55,400 nt of DNA from an uncultured Schlesneria sp. (GTDB taxonomy: Bacteria > Planctomycetota > Planctomycetia > Planctomycetales > Planctomycetaceae): contig CAIULL010000058.1 of NCBI GenBank assembly GCA_903899985.1, positions 1 to 55,400 on the forward strand. Reading direction: 5' to 3'. Made by a program: the position numbers and the translations under genes. Position 1 is the stretch's first letter. Every line of letters begins with the position of its first letter. Positions 34,023-42,623 of the stretch are shown here, one piece after another. A model generated the notes under the pieces. The model had not been told where the DNA came from and did no database searches. It saw nothing but the letters and a program-made list of their open reading frames with translations.

Positions 34023-34151
34023 GGTGAGGTCCGATTACTTTCGATATTGCTTTCTTCACCTCAAACAATCCTGAAAAGCACAGCCATCAGAACCACTATG
34101 GTCGCATGGCCCGATGAAATCATCGCGACTGTCTCATAACGAGTTCCCTTT

Positions 34152-37100
34152 ATGTTTTCGCGGTTTTTTATCGATCGACCGATTTTTGCCAGCGTATTAT
34201 CAATCCTGATTGTGCTGGCAGGCGGGATCGCCTTCTTTGGGCTGCCGATCGCTCAATACCCGCCGGTTGCTCCTCCGACCGTTCAGGTCGACTGCAATTA
34301 TCCTGGGGCCAGTGCCCAGGTAGTTGCTCAAACGGTTGCCGCACCGATCGAACAGCAGGTCAACGGTGTGGAAAACATGCTGTATATGTCGTCGCAAAGT
34401 ACCAGTGACGGCTCCTATACCCTGACCGTGACATTCAAGCCGGGAACCGATCTTAATCTCGCACAGGTCATGGTGCAGAATCGAGTCAGTCTGGCGCTTC
34501 CACAGTTGCCTGACGTTGTGCGGCAAACAGGTGTCACCACGAAGAAGCGTTCGCCCGACATTCTTTTGACGGTGAGCATCAATTCACCAGACAGGCGATA
34601 CGATCAGCTTTACCTCAGTAACTTTGCCTTGATGCATGCCAGGGACGAACTGTCTCGTTTGCCGGGGATCAGCGAAGTGCTGCTGTTCGGTCAGCGAGAC
34701 TACAGCATGCGGATCTGGGTCGATCCCGACAAACTGGCAACGTTGAATTTGACGGTCGGCGATGTTGTCCAGGCGCTGCGTGAAGAGAATCTGGAAGTCG
34801 CGGCAGGGCACATTGGGCAAGCTCCGGCCCCTGACAAATCTCTGGGTGATGCGGCGTATCACGAGATGCCGTTAGACGTTCTCGGACGCTTGTCGACTGT
34901 GGAAGAGTTTGAACAAGTCGTTGTTCGATCAGACCCCGGCGGCGATCTTCTCGTCATCGGTGATATTGGTCGAGTCGAACTCGGTGCACGATCACAGGAC
35001 ATCACAAATACATTCGATGGAAAGCCAACCATCGGGCTGGCCATTTTTCAGCTTCCCGACGCCAATGCGCTGAAAACAGCCGATGCCGTCAAAGCCAAGA
35101 TGGACGAATTGAAGAAGGATTTTCCGGAAGGGGTCGAATACGAGCTCGGATACGATACGACTCCGTTTATTCGAGAATCAATCTTCGAAGTCATTAAGAC
35201 CTTGCGCGACGCGATCATTCTCGTGGCAATTGTCGTGCTTGTGTTTCTGCAAGGATGGCGAGCGGCACTGATCCCATTGATCGCAGTTCCCGTCGCTATC
35301 ATCGGAACCTTTGCGGCGATGGCGCTGACAGGATTCAGTATTAACAATCTGACGCTGTTCGGACTGGTGCTCGCGATTGGGATTGTTGTCGACGATGCCA
35401 TCGTGGTCGTGGAAGCAGTCGAACATTATATCGAAAAAGGTCTCGCCCCTCGTGAAGCCGCGATTTGGGCGATGCAGGAAGTCTCTGGGCCAGTCATTGC
35501 CGTCGGACTGGTTTTGAGTGCGGTCTTCATCCCCTGTGCTTTCTTAAGCGGAATCGTCGGGTTGTTCTTTCGACAATTTGCGTTGACGATCGCCATTTCC
35601 ACGATCATTTCGACCTTTAACTCGTTGACGCTCAGTCCGGCTCTTGCTGCATTGATGTTGAAACCGAAATCGGCCAAACGGGACTGGCTGACTGTCGCGA
35701 TCGATTTTTTTCTCGGCTGGTTTTTCCGGCTTTTCAATTACGGCTTCAAGGCGTCAACCAGGGTTTATCTCTCCCTTGTCGGACGGATGCTGAGGGTACC
35801 TGCCCTTGTCTTGATGATTTATGTGGGACTGTTGGGACTCACCTACTGGGGCTACACACAACTCCCCAGCGGGTTCATTCCTTCCCAGGATAAGGGCTAT
35901 TTTCTTGCGGCCGTGCAACTTCCTGATTCATCGTCGGCCATTCGGACCCGCGATGTTGTTTCAAAGATCGAGAAGATTGCCCTTTCGACACCCGGCGTTC
36001 ATCACGTGAATTCTGTCGCCGGTAACGCATTTGTTCTGAGCGCTTACGGTTCAAATTTTGGGACGATGTTCATCATCCTTGAGCAATTCGATGAACGCCG
36101 CACGCCAGATAAATCGGCGATGAGTATCCTGAAGAAACTGAATCAACGAATTGCCGCAGAAATCCCCGAAGCGGTGATTAACGTGTTTCCCCCTCCTGCT
36201 GTTAACGGCCTCGGCCGGGCAGGGGGATACAAGTTGATGATCGAAGATCGCGGCGAGGCAGGTTTGCAGGCCTTGCAGCAGCAGACTGACAACATTGTGG
36301 CGATGGGCAACAAAGAACCGGCGCTGGCGGGGATGTTCACCGTTTATAAAGCCAATTCGCCACAACTCTTCGTCGATATTAATCGCAAAGAATGCCTGAC
36401 GCAGGGGATCAATTTGAGTGACGTGTTCGGGACGCTCCAGTCCTATCTGGGTTCCCGCTACGTCAACAACTTCAATCGGTTTGGTCGAACCTGGCAAGTT
36501 GTGGTTCAAGCGGACACGCAGTTTCGCGATCAGATTAACGATGTGGGAAAGCTGCGAGTCCGCAATCGACTGGGTGAAATGGTCCCGATTGCATCGATTG
36601 CTTCGGTGCGCGAGATCAGTTCGCCTCTGGTTTTGACGAGATACAACATGTATCCCTCAGCGGCCATTAACGGGGGCATCAAACCAGGCTTCAGCAGTGG
36701 TCAGGCGATTCAACAGGTGGAGGCGGTTTGTCGTCGTGAGCTGCCCGATTCGATGGCGCTGGAATGGACGGAAATTACCTTCCTGGAACAACTGGTTCGA
36801 AATACGGGCATGGTGGTTTTTGGATTGTCCGTCGTGTTTGTGTTTCTTGTCCTCGCGGCCCTTTATGAAAGCTGGTCGTTACCGCTGGCGGTAATTCTGG
36901 TTGTGCCGATGTGCGTATTAAGCTCGATTACAGGCGTGGCGATCGGGAAGATGGATATCAACCTGTTTACGCAAATCGGGTTCATCGTCTTGATCGGACT
37001 CGCCTGCAAGAACGCCATTCTGATCGTTGAGTTTGCCAAATACCGACGCGACGAAGGGACGGAACGCCGGGAAGCAACGCTACAGGCCTGTGAATTACGT

Positions 37101-37412
37101 TTGCGACCGATCCTTATGACGTCGTTCGCATTCATTCTCGGCGTGGTCCCGTTGGTGGTCGCGCGCGGGGCTGGGGCCGAAATGCGTCAGGCACTTGGGA
37201 CCGCGGTGTTCAGCGGGATGTTAGGAGTGACATTTTTCGGTATTTTCCTGACCCCCGTTTTCTTTTACGTCATCGACAAAATGTCCGAATGGAAACTGTT
37301 GTCGAGTGGCATCGTGGGTCGAATTGGAAAAGTGCTGATGGATGTTCTTACCATTGCTCCGGTGCGAAAGCTGATTTACCAATCGGTCATGACCGCAAAA
37401 GGCCCAAAGTAG
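34152..37412 (+). CDS. RND-family multidrug efflux pump (AcrB/MexF, HAE-1)
   Basis: 1086 residues. Proton-driven pump of the inner membrane that works with the adaptor upstream. The N-terminus MFSRFFIDRPIFASVLSILI is the class signature. Proton-relay acids D414-D415 lie in GIVVDDAIVVVEAVEH, and the partner Lys953 lies in ACKNAILIVEFAK. Periplasmic porter blocks such as VQVDCNYPGASAQVV and GAAYHEMP-like regions are present. Twelve membrane helices are in the usual 1+5 and 1+5 layout. All key relay residues are present, so it should be functional. No outer-membrane channel gene follows, so it must borrow one from elsewhere. Drug or solute range unknown. Confidence 0.95.
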   Translation: MFSRFFIDRPIFASVLSILIVLAGGIAFFGLPIAQYPPVAPPTVQVDCNYPGASAQVVAQTVAAPIEQQVNGVENMLYMSSQSTSDGSYTLTVTFKPGTDLNLAQVMVQNRVSLALPQLPDVVRQTGVTTKKRSPDILLTVSINSPDRRYDQLYLSNFALMHARDELSRLPGISEVLLFGQRDYSMRIWVDPDKLATLNLTVGDVVQALREENLEVAAGHIGQAPAPDKSLGDAAYHEMPLDVLGRLSTVEEFEQVVVRSDPGGDLLVIGDIGRVELGARSQDITNTFDGKPTIGLAIFQLPDANALKTADAVKAKMDELKKDFPEGVEYELGYDTTPFIRESIFEVIKTLRDAIILVAIVVLVFLQGWRAALIPLIAVPVAIIGTFAAMALTGFSINNLTLFGLVLAIGIVVDDAIVVVEAVEHYIEKGLAPREAAIWAMQEVSGPVIAVGLVLSAVFIPCAFLSGIVGLFFRQFALTIAISTIISTFNSLTLSPALAALMLKPKSAKRDWLTVAIDFFLGWFFRLFNYGFKASTRVYLSLVGRMLRVPALVLMIYVGLLGLTYWGYTQLPSGFIPSQDKGYFLAAVQLPDSSSAIRTRDVVSKIEKIALSTPGVHHVNSVAGNAFVLSAYGSNFGTMFIILEQFDERRTPDKSAMSILKKLNQRIAAEIPEAVINVFPPPAVNGLGRAGGYKLMIEDRGEAGLQALQQQTDNIVAMGNKEPALAGMFTVYKANSPQLFVDINRKECLTQGINLSDVFGTLQSYLGSRYVNNFNRFGRTWQVVVQADTQFRDQINDVGKLRVRNRLGEMVPIASIASVREISSPLVLTRYNMYPSAAINGGIKPGFSSGQAIQQVEAVCRRELPDSMALEWTEITFLEQLVRNTGMVVFGLSVVFVFLVLAALYESWSLPLAVILVVPMCVLSSITGVAIGKMDINLFTQIGFIVLIGLACKNAILIVEFAKYRRDEGTERREATLQACELRLRPILMTSFAFILGVVPLVVARGAGAEMRQALGTAVFSGMLGVTFFGIFLTPVFFYVIDKMSEWKLLSSGIVGRIGKVLMDVLTIAPVRKLIYQSVMTAKGPK

Positions 37413-37515
37413 CCATCGCCGCTCAGCGTGATAAGCCTCGTTCGATAACAAGTCGAATATTGCCGAGGGGGCATGCTGCTGGGATGTCGATGTGCGAACG
37501 ACAGCAAAGCCGCGA

Positions 37516-37765
37516 GAGAAATGACACCTCGGCTGACGTCAATTTCGCCGTTTGTTCCCGCTTCTCTTCGAGGCGCGGTTAAACGATGCAACCAACTCTT
37601 TAGTTTAACCCGTAGCCTGCGGCGCAGGCGGATCGGCGTTCAGCCGATCTCTTCGAACGTTGCCAGGGCCATCTGACGCCAATTCCCCAACGAGAAATGA
37701 CGCCCCGGTTAACGGCTAACCCGCCGCTCCACTCCCGCTTCTCTTCGAGGCGCGGTTAAACGATG
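37516..37765 (+). repeat. Direct repeats in the convergent gap after the efflux pump
   Basis: A 33-base stretch is identical at 37556-37588 and 37733-37765 (tcccgcttctcttcgaggcg, then cggttaaacgatg), 177 bases apart. Each is preceded by a diverged gagaaatgac...ccg segment (37516, 37692). The 51-base repeat at 37604-37654 lies between them. The whole 411-base gap 37413-37823 carries no gene. Confidence 0.85.
37604..37654 (+). repeat. 51-bp dispersed repeat, copy 2
   Basis: TTTAACCCGTAGCC, then GGCGCAGGCG, then ATCGGCGTTCAGCCGAT. It is the plus-strand partner of 11545-11595 (four mismatches in 51). Confidence 0.85.
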
Positions 37766-37823
37766 TTTTTTGCATTCCGTGAGTGTTCGGTATCAACGAT
37801 GGCTTACACCCGGGGCACAACGT

Positions 37824-39302
37824 TCAAGCCAATGCCTTCTGAATGACATTCCCGGCGACGTCCGTCAGTCGTTCGTTGCGACCATTGTGCCGAAACGTCA
37901 GACGTGTGTGATCAAGCCCCAGCAGATGCAGAATCGTTGCGTGAATGTCATGGGGATGCATTCGGTCCTCGACCGCTCGAAGACCCACCTCGTCTGTCGC
38001 ACCGATGATCTGGCCACCTTTGACGCCGCCTCCTGCCAGCCACATCGAGAACCCATGCGGGTTATGATCGCGACCGTTTGAGCCTTCACTCATCGGCATT
38101 CGGCCAAACTCGCCACCCCAGATAACAAGCGTCGAATCAAGCAGACCGCGCTGCTTCAAATCTTTTAGTAATCCAGCAATCGGCAAGTCGCTTTGAGCAC
38201 ATGAAGCCGTGTGGTTGCCATCGACGTCGCTGTGTGCGTCCCAGCCGTTCGTGTCTCCACAGTAAAGCTCGACAAACCGCACGCCGCGTTCAAGCATCCG
38301 CCGCGCGAACAGGCAACGCCGTCCGAATTCTGCGGTCGTTTTGTGATTCAAACCATAAAGTTCACTCGTCGCTTCAGTCTCTTGCGAAATGTCGACGACA
38401 TCGGGGGCATGAGACTGCATGCGAAAAGCGAGTTCATATGCCGCAATTCTTGCTGTGAATTCTGAATTGTCGTCGCCGACAGAAAGATGCTCCCCATTCA
38501 GTTGGTTGATCAGATTGACCGTCGCGAGTTGTTGCTCGGGACTGACGTCACTGGGGCGGTTAAGATTCAAAATCGGCTGTGAGCCGCCGCGCAGGATTGT
38601 TCCCTGATAGGTCGCTGGCAGAAAACCGTTGCTCCAGGCGGGTGCGCCTCCCTTTACCCAGCCCGATGGATCGGGCATGACAACAAACGCGGGCATGTTC
38701 TGGTTTTCGGTCCCCAGTCCATACGTGGCCCAGGCACCAAGACTTGGTTTACCCATCAGAATTGAGCCGGTATTCATCAAATACACGGACTCGGGATGAG
38801 TCACACTGTCTCCATAGCAGCCTCGCAATAGACACAAGTCGTCAGCGAGTTCGGCAATGTTCGGCAGAAAGCTGGAAATTTCCATCCCGCATTCGCCATG
38901 CCTCGCGTACGAGCGACGTGGTGGAAGGAGTTGGTTCTTTGCAACGGCGCGCCGCGTCTTAAAATGCCCAAATGATTCAGGAATCGGCTGGCCTGCCAGC
39001 CTGATCAATTCGGGTTTGGGATCGAAAAGATCGACATGGCTCGGTCCACCCGACATGAATAAAAAGATGACTCGTTCAGCCTTACTGCGAAAATGCGGTT
39101 GTTTGGGGGCGAGCGGATTCGAAAGTGGCGAGGTTGCTGAGGCGAGTGGTGATTGCTCCTTCAGCATCGAGGCGAGGGCAATCGCACCAAGTCCTGCCCC
39201 CGTACGACGAAGAAACGCCCGACGCGAAGCCGGTTCGTGACCCGACACAAGTGAGTTCGAGCGACACGGGTTGTTTGCGGAAGAGTTATTCGACATACAC
39301 AA
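37824..39302 (-). CDS. DUF1501 protein (Tat-exported, sulfatase-like fold)
   Basis: 492 residues. The twin-arginine signal SRRAFLRRTGAGLGAIALA is at 26-44, so it is exported folded. DUF1501 marks are RVIFLFMSGGPSHVDLFDPKP, LGAWATYGLG, WDAHSDVDGNH and LVIWGGEFGRMP, plus RDHNPHGF near the end. DUF1501 proteins are related to alkaline-phosphatase-fold enzymes but their reaction is not established. In planctomycetes they almost always sit beside a DUF1549/DUF1553 cytochrome, as here. The start overlaps the upstream gene's end by 17 bases (or 11 with the second ATG at 39296), so the two are translated together and probably act together. Confidence 0.9.
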   Translation of the reverse strand: MCMSNNSSANNPCRSNSLVSGHEPASRRAFLRRTGAGLGAIALASMLKEQSPLASATSPLSNPLAPKQPHFRSKAERVIFLFMSGGPSHVDLFDPKPELIRLAGQPIPESFGHFKTRRAVAKNQLLPPRRSYARHGECGMEISSFLPNIAELADDLCLLRGCYGDSVTHPESVYLMNTGSILMGKPSLGAWATYGLGTENQNMPAFVVMPDPSGWVKGGAPAWSNGFLPATYQGTILRGGSQPILNLNRPSDVSPEQQLATVNLINQLNGEHLSVGDDNSEFTARIAAYELAFRMQSHAPDVVDISQETEATSELYGLNHKTTAEFGRRCLFARRMLERGVRFVELYCGDTNGWDAHSDVDGNHTASCAQSDLPIAGLLKDLKQRGLLDSTLVIWGGEFGRMPMSEGSNGRDHNPHGFSMWLAGGGVKGGQIIGATDEVGLRAVEDRMHPHDIHATILHLLGLDHTRLTFRHNGRNERLTDVAGNVIQKALA

Positions 39303-41916
39303 ACTCGTTCAGATTAAAGAGCGCCCGGCAGAATTCATCTAACGGCGAGTTTATCAAAAATTTTTCAATCATGATCCGTTCGCTGGCGGTTGGCATCCGA
39401 CCGAGTGCCAGTCGATAGGCCGAACCAACTTGCTGCTGCGTAGACGTTGATTCGTTCTGGAGACGACTGGCCATCACTTTGGCTGCAGCGGTAACCTCGT
39501 TCGAATTCAATAGCGTCAGTGATTGCGGTGCGGTCGTGCTCCGTTCTCGCATTGAGCAACTGAGGTTGTTATCTGGCGCGTCGAAGACTTCGAGGAAGGG
39601 GAAGCGAAGGTTTCGCCGGGCGAAGATGTAAACGCTACGCCGATAATGTTGAGATTTCAGTTCGCTCACCGACCAGCCCTGGGCGCCCGCAAAAAGTTCC
39701 TTCGGGATCGGTGGTGAAACTCCTGGGCCATTCATGGATGAATTCATCTGGCCGCTGATAGCGAGTAGACCGTCGCGAATCGCCTCACCTTCCAGCCGGA
39801 TGCGGTTCATCCGCCAGTAAAGCCGATTGTCAGGATCAAGCTGACTCCCCTTAGCCCATGCTGCCGATACATCGCTTTCCGTCGATGACTGATTCGCGGC
39901 ATTGGTATCGTGAGCGTAGGAATCCCGTTCAAGACCGGAAACCTGACGATACGTTGCCGATGTCATTATCCTTCGATGCGTTTGCTTAATGCTCCATCCT
40001 CGTGCGATGAAGTCGCTGGCGAGCCAGTCGAGCAGCGAGTGATGAATCGTTGCCTGACCGTGGGTGCCAAAATCGCTTGGTGTCAGAACGAGAGCTTGCC
40101 CGAAATGGTGTTGCCAGATCCGATTCACAATGACTCGGGCAGTGAGTGGATTTTCCGCCGATGCGATCCAATTCGCCAGACTGACACGACTCGTGCTTTG
40201 CAACGAATCGTCAATTCGCTCGTTTACGTTATCACTGACAGGGGGGGGCGTACCGGTCTTCGGTGTTCCCGGGCCAGGTCGTGATCTCTCAGTTAGTACC
40301 TGAGGAAAACCGGGTGTGACTTCTTCACCAGGCTGATTGTAGTCGCCTCGATTCAGCAGAAACGTTTTCGCTTTTGATCCTTTTTCTGACTCGATCGCCA
40401 TGGCGACAGGCAGAGCAGTGGGTTTTGGTAGCTTTTCGATTTCTTTGCGGATCTCGGCCTGCCGTTGTTTTTCTTCTGCCGTCAAAGCCGCCGTGATTTC
40501 CTTGTCTGAAACTTTCACTTTGCCTTCGGTTTCAAGGACGAGGTTTGATTGTTCCGCCGTCCGCTGTTCCGGAGGGGTCAGATGCGCGGCCTGAGCTTCG
40601 GCAGGAAGCTTAGCCACCTTTTGTTCAAAAAGCTTTCGTCGTGTTACTGATTCAAACGCAATCAATTCCTGTAATTTGGGGTGCGAGTTGTATTCGCGCA
40701 TGGCAACTGCGTGTGTCTCACGATGCGAGGGTGTCGCAATCGATTTCTCGCGGTTGAATTTCGTCGGTGTGAAGAACGCCTGGAATCCGTAGTAGTCGCG
40801 CTGGGAGAGAGGCTCGAACTTGTGGTCGTGACAACGGGCACAGCCGAAGGTGAGGCCAAGAAAAACGAGTGCCGTCGTGTCGGTCATATCATTCAGCGTG
40901 TTATGGCGTCGCTGGACCTGATCCGAGCTATCGACCATGTCGGGTCCCAGCAGGTGAAACCCAGTGGCCGTTATTGCCTCGGCGTCATCTGGCCAAAATT
41001 CATCACCGGCGATCTGTTCGCGGATAAAACGATCGTACGGCTTATCGTTGTTCAGTGACTGGATGACGTAGTCACGGTAACGCCAGGCATGGGGCCGAAT
41101 GGCATCGTGTTCGAATCCATCCGACTCGGCGTAACGGGCCAGATCGAGCCAATGTCGCCCCCATCGTTCACCGTAATGTGGCGAAGCGAGCAACCGGTCG
41201 ATTAACTCCTCCTCTGCACAAGGTGAGGGATTGTTGACGAAATCATCGATTTCCGCAGGGGTTGGCGGTAACCCGATCAGATCGAATGTGATGCGTCGAA
41301 TAAAAACTGTCCGACTGACGGGTGGTGACAACGACAGTCCAACGGACATCAGCTTGTCGAGAATGAATTGATCGATCGGGTTCTCGCAGACAGGTGTCGG
41401 TTGCGGAAGGATAACAGGGGGGTGGACACGTGCGATCGGCTGAAATGCCCAGTGTGCCTTGTCGGCATCGGTCACTACGAATCCCGCGTCAGATTTTCGT
41501 TTTCCTGAAGTCTTATCGAGTGGCCGAGTATAGAGTGCACCTGAGTTGATCCAGGCAGCGAGTTTCTCGATCACCGCTGCTGAGAGCTTGTTTTCTTTAT
41601 AAGGCATGAACGGTTCATGTTCGTGCCGAATTGTTTGCAGAAACAAACTTGCATCAGGATTACCAGGGATAACCGTCGCACCGCTCTCGCCACCTCGCAA
41701 TAACGCCTCGCGAGTCGTCAGGTCCAGCCCTCCTTTGGTACTGTCCCCACCGTGGCATCGAACGCAGTGTGTTTCCAGTAATTCAAGCGGATTGGACGAG
41801 TCGACTGCAAGCGCCAATTCGCCCGGATTCATCATCAGGAAAACGAATCCCCATATCGACATGAGGATTCCGCATCGACAGAGATGTTGTCTGTAAAATG
41901 AAACACAAGGGATCAT
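39286..41916 (-). CDS. PSCyt1-DUF1549-DUF1553 exported cytochrome
   Basis: 876 residues. The signal/anchor helix is at about 17-35. A c-type heme motif C51-V-R-C-H55 lies in the planctomycete cytochrome domain (LETHCVRCHGGDSTKGGLDL). The DUF1549 block reads FDLIGLPPTPAEIDDF, ERWGRHWLDLARYAESDGF and NNDKPYDRFIREQIAGDE. DUF1553 (from about 600) reads ANWIASAENPLTARVIVNRI and DPDNRLYWRMNRIRLEGEAIRD. It is the redox partner of the overlapping DUF1501 protein, probably in the periplasm and of unproven reaction. The middle segment (about 400-520) is an insertion with a charged helix. The ATG follows the stop of the 155-aa gene with no gap, suggesting coupling. Confidence 0.93.
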   Translation of the reverse strand: MIPCVSFYRQHLCRCGILMSIWGFVFLMMNPGELALAVDSSNPLELLETHCVRCHGGDSTKGGLDLTTREALLRGGESGATVIPGNPDASLFLQTIRHEHEPFMPYKENKLSAAVIEKLAAWINSGALYTRPLDKTSGKRKSDAGFVVTDADKAHWAFQPIARVHPPVILPQPTPVCENPIDQFILDKLMSVGLSLSPPVSRTVFIRRITFDLIGLPPTPAEIDDFVNNPSPCAEEELIDRLLASPHYGERWGRHWLDLARYAESDGFEHDAIRPHAWRYRDYVIQSLNNDKPYDRFIREQIAGDEFWPDDAEAITATGFHLLGPDMVDSSDQVQRRHNTLNDMTDTTALVFLGLTFGCARCHDHKFEPLSQRDYYGFQAFFTPTKFNREKSIATPSHRETHAVAMREYNSHPKLQELIAFESVTRRKLFEQKVAKLPAEAQAAHLTPPEQRTAEQSNLVLETEGKVKVSDKEITAALTAEEKQRQAEIRKEIEKLPKPTALPVAMAIESEKGSKAKTFLLNRGDYNQPGEEVTPGFPQVLTERSRPGPGTPKTGTPPPVSDNVNERIDDSLQSTSRVSLANWIASAENPLTARVIVNRIWQHHFGQALVLTPSDFGTHGQATIHHSLLDWLASDFIARGWSIKQTHRRIMTSATYRQVSGLERDSYAHDTNAANQSSTESDVSAAWAKGSQLDPDNRLYWRMNRIRLEGEAIRDGLLAISGQMNSSMNGPGVSPPIPKELFAGAQGWSVSELKSQHYRRSVYIFARRNLRFPFLEVFDAPDNNLSCSMRERSTTAPQSLTLLNSNEVTAAAKVMASRLQNESTSTQQQVGSAYRLALGRMPTASERIMIEKFLINSPLDEFCRALFNLNEFVYVE

Positions 41917-42384
41917 TTAACCCCCGAGAGCGATGAATATCAGTAACGCGGCGGTAAGTAGTACATTGGCACCAATGCCGACGTAGCTTAACGTCTTCGG
42001 CCAACCGGTTGTTCGCCAATTGACGGCCAGGCTGATGCATCCCATCAACACTCCTACAAAAGGGGCCCAACAGAGTAGCACGCTGGCTAACGCCAGAAAT
42101 TTTTTGATAATCGAAACGTGATGAACGAGGTGTTGCGAAAGATCGTCAACGGACAGTCTATCCAACTCGTCGAACGGGGCAGAGCAGATCAATTGCTTAT
42201 TGCATTCATGACATGTCACGAATGTGTTTCTCAATTTCATAATCGGAAGCAGATAGAAAAGCTCAAGCTGATCGACCTGGTGCATCGATTCTGCAGGGGC
42301 AGATTTCGCATTGCAGGCCGGACAATTGATTGTGACGGTCGGTCCTGGTGTTTTCTGAATTCGGGAATTGATTAAAACGTCCAT
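41917..42384 (-). CDS. Zinc-ribbon-like two-TM membrane protein, unknown
   Basis: 155 residues. The first 70 contain NCPACNAKSAP and VTCHECNKQLIC, paired C-x-x-C motifs of a small zinc ribbon. Residues about 93-122 and 130-152 are membrane helices (KKFLALASVLLCWAPFVGVL, then YVGIGANVLLTAALLIFIAL). Its stop codon touches the ATG of the cytochrome gene (41917/41916), so it heads that operon. I do not recognise the family. A regulatory or assembly role in the operon is only a guess. The 239-base region up to 42623 holds the divergent promoters. Confidence 0.75.
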   Translation of the reverse strand: MDVLINSRIQKTPGPTVTINCPACNAKSAPAESMHQVDQLELFYLLPIMKLRNTFVTCHECNKQLICSAPFDELDRLSVDDLSQHLVHHVSIIKKFLALASVLLCWAPFVGVLMGCISLAVNWRTTGWPKTLSYVGIGANVLLTAALLIFIALGG

Positions 42385-42623
42385 TGATAAACCTTCAGCG
42401 AACGGCGTGAAACATCGTTTAAAAGAGGCTTACGATTTGTGGCTTTGAAATGGAAGTGCCATGTTGCGACTTAGGGCATTAGACGATAGCGACGCACGGC
42501 GTGATTTGAAAGCCGAAGAATGTGTCTGATAAGGTGAGGTTGCATTCCACCTGAGCTTAGTCCGATACTCAGTTTGATGCCATTTTGGCCACGGCACTTC
42601 CACGTTGTTTCTGGCAGGGTTCC

